Assembly (NCBI GenBank): GCA_049323655.1
Contig: JBMONO010000017.1
Location: forward strand, 31,777-95,776
Length of the DNA stretch: 64,000 nt
Source: DB1 sp049323655
GTDB taxonomy: Bacteria > Desulfobacterota > Desulfobulbia > Desulfobulbales > SURF-16
Reading direction: 5' to 3'
Below, one piece after another: positions 34,603 through 42,238 of the stretch. Numbering within the stretch: position 1 is the stretch's first letter; every line of letters starts with the position of its first letter. Under the pieces are notes generated by a model. That model saw only the letters and a list, made by a program, of their open reading frames with translations. It was not told the DNA's origin and did not search any database. The position numbers and the translations under genes were made by a program.

Positions 34603-35298
34603 TTATTCAAAACGGATCTGCACCCCGCGGATGGCGATGATGTCTCCCTTGTTCAACTGGTATTCTTCCCGCACCGGGGTGCCGTTGACAAAGGTCTTTA
34701 CCCAGCTGCGCTGGGGAACGAGATAAAACTTCTTGTCGCGGTTGATGACATAGCACTGGGCCTGGGCGACGAACCAGCCGGATACCCGCAGGTCACTGTT
34801 GATGTCCTTGCCGATCTTGACGCTGCTGCGGCCAAGCAGCGGCAATTCCGCGGGACTGCCGTCACCGCCGATAACGGTGAGCCGATGCGCCGCTTTCCCC
34901 GTCTCCTTGACCTTCTGGCCGCCGGAAGCCCCGCTGCGGCTGACAAAAACCGTTTCATCGCCAAAATCAAATGCGGCGCTCTGGGAAGCATACCCCTGAT
35001 CTTTGAGTGCCTCGGCCGGCAGGAGACGAAATTTGCCGATTTCCACCATATCATCGTCAAAGAGCTGAACACAGGAGTCGATCTTTTTGCCGTTGACCAT
35101 GGTGCCGTTCAAACTGCCGAGATCCTCGACGAAGTAGACCCCGTTGCGCCGCTCCAAGGCCGTGTGCTTGCGGGAAATCGCCGTGTTGTCCACCACCACG
35201 TCGGCGTCGGAACTCCTGCCGATCACCAGCCGCTCGCCATCCTCGATGGCAAACTGCTTCACCACCTTGTCATTCAGCTTGATCGCCCATACCGCCAT
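34603..35298 (-). CDS. Protein with two FHA domains
   Basis: 231 residues from ATG at 35298 (MAVWAIKLNDK); an upstream frame to 35367 is open but unlikely. First FHA: GERLVIGRSSDADVVV, AISRKHTALE, DLGSLNGTMVNGK, the classic phosphothreonine-binding residues. The second (VKIGKDINSDLRVSG, WVKTFVNGTPV) is weaker, with changed core residues. FHA domains bind phospho-Thr, so it likely links the adjacent kinase to targets. Confidence 0.92.
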   Translation of the reverse strand: MAVWAIKLNDKVVKQFAIEDGERLVIGRSSDADVVVDNTAISRKHTALERRNGVYFVEDLGSLNGTMVNGKKIDSCVQLFDDDMVEIGKFRLLPAEALKDQGYASQSAAFDFGDETVFVSRSGASGGQKVKETGKAAHRLTVIGGDGSPAELPLLGRSSVKIGKDINSDLRVSGWFVAQAQCYVINRDKKFYLVPQRSWVKTFVNGTPVREEYQLNKGDIIAIRGVQIRFE

Positions 35299-35448
35299 AA
35301 ATCCCCCCTCTTCTCCTGGCCGATCGCCGTCGGCTGCCCGACGCCCCGTCGCCCTGTTTGTGTTCACCTCGGTGCCCGGCGGAGCCGGAACCTCTTTGCA
35401 CCCACCCAGTGGAATGCCGTGGTTTCTTTTCCGTTGTTCACGCCCCGA

Positions 35449-36432
35449 TCACCCATCATCACGCAAAACAGCTTTCCAACCGGCGAGATAACGACGCAGT
35501 ACTTCAAAGGCAATGCTGTAAGCCCGCGCCGTCTCTGCTTTGCCGCGCAGCGTATACTGGTGCGGGGTAAAAAAAGGGGCGGCGTCGCGCAGCTGCCGGT
35601 AGGCCGCTTCGCCGACCAGGGCATCGAGTTTATGTTTGGAGGTCATCTCCTGCAAACGGAAGGTGACGTTGACCACATCACCGACAATGGTGAAATCACG
35701 CTGCCCGTCGACCCCGATATTCCCCATCACCGCCTCGCCGCTGTTGACCGCCGCCCCGATTCGCAATTCCCGACCAATAATAGGTGCGGCCAGGCCGAGT
35801 CTACCGGTCCACAGGCTGATCTCCAGGGCGGACAGCAGGGCCCGGGCCACGGTTGCAAACTCGCCGCCATTGCCCCAGACGGCAAGAACCGCATCGCCGA
35901 TAAATTTATCAACGTGCCCGTCGTTTTTTCGCACCACCTCATCGACCTTTTTCGTCCACTGGGTCAGAAAGGCGGAGACGGCATCTGCGCCCACCTCTTC
36001 GGAAAGCGGGGTGAAGCCGCGGATATCACAGACCAGCACAGTAACGCACTCGCGCTGGAGAAAGGCCACCGTTTCATCGCCGCAGCTGTCGGTAGTCTCG
36101 CCGGTGTCATCGCCCGCCGGCCTGTCCTGCCAGAAAATCAGCTCCGACTTGCCGATACGGATGCGGTCTCCGGGGCTGAGCCGGACCGGACCATAGACCC
36201 GTCGGCCATTAACCAGACTGCCGTTGGCGCTGCCGAGATCAATGAGGTTGTGGCTGCCATTGGCCTCTGCCTGGATCATGGCATGCTGTCGGGACACCCA
36301 GGGAAAAGGGAGCAGGATGTCACAATCCGCGCCGCGACCGAGACGGAAGGTGGTTTTCCCGGCCAGGGTCCAGACGGTTTCTTCGCCGCCGACAAGTCTG
36401 ATTGATACGCCTGCTGGGCCGGGTTTACTCAT
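35449..36432 (-). CDS. FHA domain + class III adenylate/guanylate cyclase
   Basis: 327 residues. N-terminal FHA (TTFRLGRGADCDILLP, WVSRQHAMI, DLGSANGSLVNGR). C-terminal cyclase ~125-315: metal Asps in VLVCDIRGFTPLSE and DKFIGDAVLAVWG, then FTIVGDVVNVTFRLQ with the Asn/Arg pair. The KFIGD Lys and later Asp point to ATP as substrate. Likely first gene of the FHA-kinase-phosphatase operon, giving phospho-dependent cAMP output. Confidence 0.93.
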   Translation of the reverse strand: MSKPGPAGVSIRLVGGEETVWTLAGKTTFRLGRGADCDILLPFPWVSRQHAMIQAEANGSHNLIDLGSANGSLVNGRRVYGPVRLSPGDRIRIGKSELIFWQDRPAGDDTGETTDSCGDETVAFLQRECVTVLVCDIRGFTPLSEEVGADAVSAFLTQWTKKVDEVVRKNDGHVDKFIGDAVLAVWGNGGEFATVARALLSALEISLWTGRLGLAAPIIGRELRIGAAVNSGEAVMGNIGVDGQRDFTIVGDVVNVTFRLQEMTSKHKLDALVGEAAYRQLRDAAPFFTPHQYTLRGKAETARAYSIAFEVLRRYLAGWKAVLRDDG

Positions 36433-36542
36433 CCGCTTCGGGTGCCTGGTTCGCTGCGGGCAGTCCAGTGATTTTAGTAATTGTTTTTTTCAGCCGTACC
36501 AGCTAGTCTAGGGTACGACCATATGGTATATCTTCAATTTTT

Positions 36543-36571
36543 GTCGGAATCGTAAAATCCACGATTCCGAC
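36543..36571. other. Perfect 11-bp inverted repeat in divergent intergenic region
   Basis: GTCGGAATCGT-AAAATCC-ACGATTCCGAC. It lies between the divergent cyclase operon and HDOD gene, without a T-run, so it reads better as an operator or RNA hairpin than a terminator. Confidence 0.7.
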
Positions 36572-36629
36572 GGGCCGTGTTTTGTAACTCGTTGTTTTCT
36601 CTTTCCCGCCTGCCATGGTTTGCAGGTTT

Positions 36630-36659
36630 TTGCAAGAACATCAATTTTTCACGTATAAT
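36630..36659 (+). promoter_or_regulatory. Sigma-70 promoter of HDOD gene 1
   Basis: TTGCAA (36630-36635), 18-base spacer, perfect TATAAT (36654-36659), about 50 bases before the start codon. Confidence 0.7.
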
Positions 36660-36710
36660 ACCATTTAATCACTTTAGGTTGTAACTATTTAACCGGCAAA
36701 ACACAACAAA

Positions 36711-38219
36711 ATGACGGAAAAAAAGGGTCAGCCATCGGGAAAACTGGCGGAAATATTTGCCAAAATGAACATGAGCGAGTTGCCTGCCATGTCAGCCCAT
36801 GTCCAGGAACTCATCTCGCTGGTGCACAGCAGCCGGAGCGCCGCCTATGACCTCTCCCGGGTGATCCTCAAGGATTATTCGCTGACCAACAAGGTGCTGC
36901 AGGTCGTCAATTCGGCTTACTACTCTATTGGACAATCAGTCAGCTCCATCTCCAAGGCGGTGACCATCCTCGGGTTTGACGCAGTACGCGACCTGGCCAC
37001 CGCCATCGCCCTTTTCGAGGACTTCGTTAAATCCGGGGTGGACAAGGAGGGGATCAGCAAGCTGATGACCCGCTCCTTTCTCAGCGCCCTGCAGTGCCGG
37101 GACATCGCCGGTGAAAAAAAAATCAACGTGCCGCCGGAAGAGGCCTTTGTCTGCGGCCTGCTCCACAACCTCGGCAAGATCATCGCCTTCATCTATCTGC
37201 CCGCCATCTACCAGGAGATCGAAAAAAAGATGGCGGCCGGCATCCCCGAGGACACTGCCTGCCGGCATTTGCTCGAGGATCTGACCTTTGCAGAACTGGG
37301 TCAGGAGATCGCCCGTTTCTGGAACCTGTCCGACAAGGTGGTTGGAGCGATGGAGACCGATCCGGCTCCCCCGAAAACCCTCTACGACACCGAGGCCTAT
37401 CTCCGCAACCTCTGCGACTTCAGCAACCGTTTTGTCGACAAGATATGCAACGGCGAGGACACAACCGAGCTGCTCGGCAAATACGGCGCAATCATCTCCA
37501 TCAATCACGAGAAGGCCCTGGAAATTCTCACTAATTGCGTCGAGACCTCGCAGGACATCTCCGATTCCGTCCGTTACGGACTCTCCAAGCTGAAAATCCA
37601 CAGCAAACTGGAAAAAGCGGCCCGGCAACCCCTCGTCCCACCGGAAGAGGGGGTTAGACCAGCCGCCCCGAAACGGTCTGAAGAAGACGAACTGGACGAA
37701 CTGCCATCCTCGGACAAATCGATCAACGAATTCATCAAGGAAATGGCCGACACCCTGATGGGCCCTTTTCAACTCAACGAGTTTTACGCCCATCTTCTTG
37801 AAGCCATCTACAGGGGCATCGGTTTTGATCGGGTCATTCTCTGCGTGATCAACATGCAGGCCACCAAAATTTCCCTGGTCGGCCGTTTCGGACTCGGCGA
37901 CATCGATGCCGCCGATATCGCCAATTTCGAACAACCCCTGGCCAACATCGATCAGGCCATTCCCAAGGCAATGAAACTTTGCAAGGATGTGGCCATCGAG
38001 CCGGACACCATCGGCGCCTTTCCGGAAAAACTCCACTATCTCGTCAAGGGCAGAACCGTCTACCTCCTGCCCATCGTCGTCAATAACAAGGCTATTGCCC
38101 TCCTTTACATGGACCGCAAGTCCGGCCGCCCGAAACTGGGCAAGAATCGCATCAAGGCCCTGCGGCTCTTCCGCGATTTCGCCGCCATGGCCATCAAAAA
38201 AAGCAGCAGAAAAGGATAA
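36711..38219 (+). CDS. HDOD-domain signalling protein with C-terminal GAF-like domain (paralogue 1)
   Basis: 502 residues. HDOD ~15-215: LPAMSAHVQELISLV, VILKDYSLTNKVLQVVNSAYY, SISKAVTILGFDAVRDLA, VCGLLHNLGKI. HDOD proteins are HD-GYP relatives that lack hydrolase residues and scaffold signal pathways. The region ~335-500 looks GAF-like (RVILCVINMQATKISLVGRFG, VYLLPIVVNNKAIALLYMDRK). It ends four bases before serS. A closely related paralogue starts at 50848. Confidence 0.92.
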   Translation: MTEKKGQPSGKLAEIFAKMNMSELPAMSAHVQELISLVHSSRSAAYDLSRVILKDYSLTNKVLQVVNSAYYSIGQSVSSISKAVTILGFDAVRDLATAIALFEDFVKSGVDKEGISKLMTRSFLSALQCRDIAGEKKINVPPEEAFVCGLLHNLGKIIAFIYLPAIYQEIEKKMAAGIPEDTACRHLLEDLTFAELGQEIARFWNLSDKVVGAMETDPAPPKTLYDTEAYLRNLCDFSNRFVDKICNGEDTTELLGKYGAIISINHEKALEILTNCVETSQDISDSVRYGLSKLKIHSKLEKAARQPLVPPEEGVRPAAPKRSEEDELDELPSSDKSINEFIKEMADTLMGPFQLNEFYAHLLEAIYRGIGFDRVILCVINMQATKISLVGRFGLGDIDAADIANFEQPLANIDQAIPKAMKLCKDVAIEPDTIGAFPEKLHYLVKGRTVYLLPIVVNNKAIALLYMDRKSGRPKLGKNRIKALRLFRDFAAMAIKKSSRKG

Positions 38220-38223
38220 TATC

Positions 38224-39495
38224 ATGCTCGAACTTCGTTTTATTCGTGAGAATATTGACTTGGTTAAGGACAAAATCAGGCTACGCAACATCACCGGCAG
38301 CCGCATTGATGAATTTGTCGATGTCGATAAAAAACGGCGGGAGCACCTCGCCGAGGTGGAAGAATTGCGGAACCGGCGCAAAGTCGTCTCCCAGGAGGTG
38401 GCGGAACGGAAAAAGGCGCAGCAGGAGGCAGAGGAACTCATTGCCGAGATGCGCAGAGTAAACGACCGGATCAAAACGCTGGAAACAGATCTGGCCGTCC
38501 TGGAATCGACAATGCAGGACATCGTCATGGAGATACCGAACCTCTGCCATGACTCGATCCCGATGGGCCGCGACGACAAGGATAACGTGGTGGTGAAAAC
38601 CTGGGGTGAGCCGACCGTTTTCCCATACCCGCCCAAGGCCCACTGGGAACTGGGCGAGGCGGACGGCTCCATGGACTTCAAGCGCGCCGCCAAGATCTCC
38701 GGCGCCCGTTTCACCCTGCTCCAGGGTTTTGCCTCCCGCCTGGAACGGGCGTTGATCAACTTCATGCTCGACCTGCACACCCAGAGGCACGGTTACCAGG
38801 AGGTGCTGCCGCCCTTTCTCGTCAACAGCGCCACCATGACCGCCACCGGCCAGCTCCCCAAATTCGCCGCCGATCTTTTCAAGGCCGAGGACTGGGATCT
38901 CTATCTGATCCCTACTGCCGAGGTGCCGGTGACCAATATCCACCGCGATGAAACAGTAAACGAGGACATGCTTCCTATCAAATATTGTGCCTACACCCCT
39001 TGCTTCCGCTCAGAGGCCGGCTCCTACGGCAAGGACACCAAGGGACTAATCCGTCAGCACCAGTTCGACAAAGTGGAACTGGTCAAGTTCACCACTCCGG
39101 AAACATCCGACAGCGAACTGGAAATGCTGCTTGCCGACGCCGAAGAGGTGCTGCAGCTCCTCGAACTCCCCTATCGGGTCGTGATTCTCTGTTCCGGTGA
39201 TCTCGGTTTTTCCGCCACCAAAACCTATGACATTGAGGTATGGATGCCGGCTCAGAACACCTACCGGGAGATCTCCTCGTGCAGCAATTTCCTCGACTTC
39301 CAGGCCCGCCGTGGCGGCATCCGCTACCGACCCAAGGGGGCGAAGAAAAGCGCCCTGGTCCATACCCTCAACGGCAGCGGCCTCGCCGTGGGTCGCACCC
39401 TGGCCGCCATTTACGAAAACTTCCAGCAGAAAGATGGATCCATCCGCCTCCCCAGGGTGCTTGAGCCCTATTTCACCGACCGTTTCCGCCCCTGA
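38224..39495 (+). CDS. serS: Serine-tRNA ligase
   Basis: 423 residues from ATG at 38224 (MLELRFIRENIDLVKDKI). N-terminal tRNA-binding coiled coil ~30-105 (KRREHLAEVEELRNRRK...), then the class II core: PTAEVPVTNIHRDE, motif 2 CFRSEAGSYGKDTKG with HQFDKVELVKF, and motif 3 LNGSGLAVGRTLAAIYENFQ. Aminoacylates tRNA-Ser; two tRNA-Ser genes lie at 50374-50567. Confidence 0.98.
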   Translation: MLELRFIRENIDLVKDKIRLRNITGSRIDEFVDVDKKRREHLAEVEELRNRRKVVSQEVAERKKAQQEAEELIAEMRRVNDRIKTLETDLAVLESTMQDIVMEIPNLCHDSIPMGRDDKDNVVVKTWGEPTVFPYPPKAHWELGEADGSMDFKRAAKISGARFTLLQGFASRLERALINFMLDLHTQRHGYQEVLPPFLVNSATMTATGQLPKFAADLFKAEDWDLYLIPTAEVPVTNIHRDETVNEDMLPIKYCAYTPCFRSEAGSYGKDTKGLIRQHQFDKVELVKFTTPETSDSELEMLLADAEEVLQLLELPYRVVILCSGDLGFSATKTYDIEVWMPAQNTYREISSCSNFLDFQARRGGIRYRPKGAKKSALVHTLNGSGLAVGRTLAAIYENFQQKDGSIRLPRVLEPYFTDRFRP

Positions 39496-39584
39496 TTGTC
39501 ATCTCTGCCGCCCGGCCGCTGCAACTCCGATCAGCCGGGCGGCGCCTCGCTCAGCTCTCCCGACCATCCTGCAGCAATCGCTAT

Positions 39585-39620
39585 TCCATTTTTCCGGAAT
39601 TTTCTATCCGGAAAAATGGA
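39585..39620 (+). terminator. Candidate terminator downstream of serS
   Basis: TCCATTTTTCCGG and CCGGAAAAATGGA form a perfect 13-bp stem around a 10-base loop, followed by TTTTCC. A second inverted repeat (GCCGCCCGGC/GCCGGGCGGC) lies at about 39508-39544. Confidence 0.65.
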
Positions 39621-39655
39621 TTTTCCTCCATCTCCCTCCTTCCGCAATGTGCCGT

Positions 39656-39675
39656 TTTCATTTGTAACATATTGA
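39656..39675 (+). promoter_or_regulatory. 20-bp regulatory element, copy 1
   Basis: TTTCATTTGTAACATATTGA. The reverse complement of 40754-40773 differs from it at one base. It ends 32 bases before the GG of a sigma-54-like promoter, a distance suitable for an enhancer-binding site. Confidence 0.7.
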
Positions 39676-39706
39676 CATCGCGACAATTTGCCGCATTTTA
39701 CAGCCA

Positions 39707-39722
39707 TGGCACGGATAATGCT
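39707..39722 (+). promoter_or_regulatory. Sigma-54 (-24/-12) promoter of the PEP-CTERM gene
   Basis: TGGCACGGATAATGCT: TGGCAC at 39707-39712 and ATGC at 39718-39721, with exactly ten bases between GG and GC. Consensus is TGGCAC-N5-TTGC. The gene starts about 90 bases downstream. Confidence 0.72.
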
Positions 39723-39812
39723 AATATAGTGAAATAAGGCCATTCCGGAAAAACGGACACTCGCTGTCTTCTTCCGCCCGCACGGAAAATCATCCCAGGG
39801 AGAAAACAATAC

Positions 39813-40592
39813 ATGCAGAACAAGAAAACCTATTGCACCAAGGGCCACCTCACCTCCATCCTCACCGCCCTGACCCTCGTCACCATCGGCTTGCAGAACG
39901 CCACCGCCGGACCTGCTCCGGTTTTTGATGCCAGCTGGACCCAGATCGCTTCGGAAGACAGCGTGCGCGCGGACGGCTTTGTCGATCCGGGCTGGGGCGG
40001 CCAGCTCTTTGACGCCGAATACCTCTATTTCAAGCTCCAGGGCAGCACCCTGTCCTTCGGCCTGCAATCAGGATTCGACCTCATCGACGGTCGTGTTGAC
40101 TATGGCGGCAGGGCCTACTATGCCGGCGATCTCGCCCTCTCCTTTGACAACAACCCCTCAGCCTACGAGTATGCCTTTGACTTCGGCCTGCTGACCAAAG
40201 ATTACAGCGGCAAACTGGTGGGCGACAGCGACGGCATCAATGACGTCGGCCTCTACGCGGTGACAAGCTGGAACACCACCATCGCCTATCCGGTGGCCAG
40301 CCCCTTTGCCATGGCCGCAGGCAGCCGCATTGCCGCAGCGGGCGGCAGCACCTCGGCCGGCCAGTACAACGACTCCTACTGGCGCATCATCTCCTTTGAC
40401 ATCAGCCCGATCATGACCTCCATCGGCGGCGATCTGCTCACCTTTGACGCCCACTGGACCATGTCGTGCGGCAACGACTTCATCAACGGCGGCGCCGACG
40501 TACCGGTTCCCGAACCGGCGACCATGATGCTGTTCGGCACCGGCCTGGCCGGGCTTGCCGCCATCTATCGACGCAAATACCCGGCGGCGTAA
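39813..40592 (+). CDS. PEP-CTERM sorted secreted protein
   Basis: 259 residues with signal peptide (TSILTALTLVTIGLQNATAG) and a C-terminal PEP-CTERM anchor VPVPEPATMMLFGTGLAGLAAIYRRK: PEP motif, hydrophobic helix, basic tail. The middle is beta-rich (LQGSTLSFGLQSGFDLIDG, DNNPSAYEYAFDFGLLTKD) and resembles no enzyme. Exosortase should cleave at PEP and link it to exopolysaccharide. No exosortase gene is in the window. Control by sigma-54 and an upstream element fits what is known of PEP-CTERM regulons (PrsK/PrsR). Confidence 0.9.
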   Translation: MQNKKTYCTKGHLTSILTALTLVTIGLQNATAGPAPVFDASWTQIASEDSVRADGFVDPGWGGQLFDAEYLYFKLQGSTLSFGLQSGFDLIDGRVDYGGRAYYAGDLALSFDNNPSAYEYAFDFGLLTKDYSGKLVGDSDGINDVGLYAVTSWNTTIAYPVASPFAMAAGSRIAAAGGSTSAGQYNDSYWRIISFDISPIMTSIGGDLLTFDAHWTMSCGNDFINGGADVPVPEPATMMLFGTGLAGLAAIYRRKYPAA

Positions 40593-40619
40593 TCGACCCC
40601 CCATACGCTGCTTCCCCCC

Positions 40620-40648
40620 GGCGGAGCCGCAGGCTCCGCCTTTTTTTT
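40620..40648 (+). terminator. Intrinsic terminator of the PEP-CTERM gene
   Basis: GGCGGAGCC-GCA-GGCTCCGCC perfect 9-bp stem followed by eight Ts. Confidence 0.93.
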
Positions 40649-40753
40649 GGCAACAGACCAGCCGGATTGGTTATTTCACCCACCTGTACGCATTTTCACC
40701 CGCCCGCGCCCGCCGTGTCTCCTCGCTGCCATCGTTCAATTTATGATTAAAAA

Positions 40754-40773
40754 TCAATATGTTACAAACGAAA
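40754..40773 (-). promoter_or_regulatory. 20-bp regulatory element, copy 2 (inverted)
   Basis: TCAATATGTTACAAACGAAA, the reverse complement of the element at 39656-39675 with one mismatch. It ends 21 bases before the GG of the next sigma-54-like promoter. Confidence 0.7.
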
Positions 40774-40793
40774 CATCCGCATCGTCCCTCCTG

Positions 40794-40809
40794 TGGCATT
40801 GTCATTGCT
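40794..40809 (+). promoter_or_regulatory. Sigma-54 (-24/-12) promoter of the 64-residue gene
   Basis: TGGCATTGTCATTGCT: matches TGGCAC-N5-TTGCT except one base, with ten bases between GG and GC. It is 46 bases from the start codon. Confidence 0.75.
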
Positions 40810-40855
40810 CTTTCCTCCTGCATCAGCCATTTCACCACCAGCACGAGGATACGCC

Positions 40856-41050
40856 ATGTATACAATGGAAAACGGTCAAATCTGGGTCAAGCCACCTGCG
40901 GCCGACACAACGACAACGAAGGGCGTCTGGGTCTATCCCGGGGAAATTATCGAATGGCATTATACCTGCACCCCGCTCGGCACCCTGGTGACCGGGTACA
41001 CCGTCAAGCCTTCGCGGATAGATGTCAAACAGGAAAAAAAAATGGTGTGA
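40856..41050 (+). CDS. Small uncharacterised protein (64 aa), sigma-54 controlled
   Basis: Starts ATG at 40856 after a GAGGAT ribosome site. The sequence runs MYTMENGQIWVKPPAADT ... GVWVYPGEIIEWHYTC. It is soluble-looking with no signal peptide and no family I recognise. It shares the regulatory element and promoter type of the PEP-CTERM gene, so the two are probably expressed together. A longer frame from 40793 would run over the promoter and is rejected. Confidence 0.7.
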   Translation: MYTMENGQIWVKPPAADTTTTKGVWVYPGEIIEWHYTCTPLGTLVTGYTVKPSRIDVKQEKKMV

Positions 41051-41069
41051 GGCCGGCACTACCGGCCTC
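41049..41069 (-). terminator. Hairpin between the 64-residue gene and ddl, possible bidirectional terminator
   Basis: GAGGCCGG-CACTA-CCGGCCTC stem; on the minus strand it is followed after seven bases by eight Ts, which suits termination of ddl. Confidence 0.6.
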
Positions 41070-41090
41070 CTCCTGAAAAAACGAGAACAC

Positions 41091-42029
41091 TCATCGCCCT
41101 TGCCGCGCCAAGGCGATGAGGCGATCGAGCAGCGCGGGAAAATCGATCCCGGCCGCAGCCGCAGCCTGGGGCAGCAGGCTGGTCGGTGTCATGCCGGGGA
41201 TAGTGTTGGTCTCTATCACAATGACTTCGCCCTCCTCTGAAACGATCATATCCGTCCGACTGTAGCCCCGCAGCCGAAGTGCCCGGTGGGCGGCAAGCGC
41301 CGCGGCCTGGGCCTTTTCCGTGATGGTCGCCGGCAGTTCCGCCGGACAGATCTCCCTGGTCGCTCCCGGGGTATACTTGGCCGTATAGTCAAAAAAGGGA
41401 TATTCTTCACCGGGAATGATCTCAACCAGCGGCAGGGCCTGCAACTCGTCGTTGCCCAGCACACCGCCGGTGACCTCCCGCCCCCGGAGAAACTCCTCCA
41501 CCATGACCTCCTCGTCATAAGCAAAGGCCTTTTGGAGTCCATCGACCAGGCCCTGCTCATCACGGGCGATACTCATCCCCAGACTCGATCCCTGCCGAAC
41601 CGGTTTGACCACCAGCGGAAAACGCAGGGCAGCGGCAAGCGAAGCGGGATTCTCCATATCCGCCCGAGCGGCCATCCGCCACTCCGCTACCCGCAGACCC
41701 GCCTGCCGGTAGAGAATTTTGGCGATATTCTTGTCCATGGCCAAAGCGCTGCCCAACACCCCGGACCCCTGATAGGGCAGATCGAGCAGATCGAGAAAAC
41801 CCTGCATGGAACCATCTTCCCCCAGAGGACCGTGCAGCAGGATAAAGGCAACGTCGAGTTGCGCCGCATCGGCGGTCAGCCGGCCGAGATCGGTTGCCGG
41901 ATCATACTGGGTGACCTGATATTTCCGAGTATCCAGGGCGGCCATGACCCCTCTGGCCCCGGCCAAAGAAACCTCCCTTTCACCGGATTTCCCTCCGGCC
42001 AGCAAGGCAATGCGTAATTTTTTTTCCAT
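41091..42029 (-). CDS. ddl: D-alanine-D-alanine ligase
   Basis: 312 residues, an ATP-grasp enzyme of peptidoglycan synthesis. LLAGGKSGEREVSLAGARGV, LHGPLGEDGSMQGFLDLLDLPYQGSGVLGSALAMDK, VKPVRQGSSLG and VIETNTIPGMTPTSLLPQAA show substrate and Mg sites in order. The YQ/YF-type ligase switch is not evident, so D-Ala-D-Ala is assumed. It is transcribed alone toward the small gene. Confidence 0.96.
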   Translation of the reverse strand: MEKKLRIALLAGGKSGEREVSLAGARGVMAALDTRKYQVTQYDPATDLGRLTADAAQLDVAFILLHGPLGEDGSMQGFLDLLDLPYQGSGVLGSALAMDKNIAKILYRQAGLRVAEWRMAARADMENPASLAAALRFPLVVKPVRQGSSLGMSIARDEQGLVDGLQKAFAYDEEVMVEEFLRGREVTGGVLGNDELQALPLVEIIPGEEYPFFDYTAKYTPGATREICPAELPATITEKAQAAALAAHRALRLRGYSRTDMIVSEEGEVIVIETNTIPGMTPTSLLPQAAAAAGIDFPALLDRLIALARQGR

Positions 42030-42238
42030 AAACTCTCTTTCTCCTCAGAAAAATTGGCCGACAGACGCCACTATCGGTTACATATCACTCAGCGTCCTCT
42101 CAAAGCGGTCCGCCCAGGCCGGAACCCTCTTTTGGGCAGACCGCCGGGCAGACAGGTCGCGCCGCAGCCCACCGCCAAGGCCAAGGCCTGCTTTTCAGCA
42201 GAGAGATAGTACATTTTTCAACGGAGATTGGCAACGCC

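Noticed and set aside
36936..38780. 614-codon minus-strand frame
   Set aside because: Overlaps HDOD and serS on the other strand and has no coding pattern.
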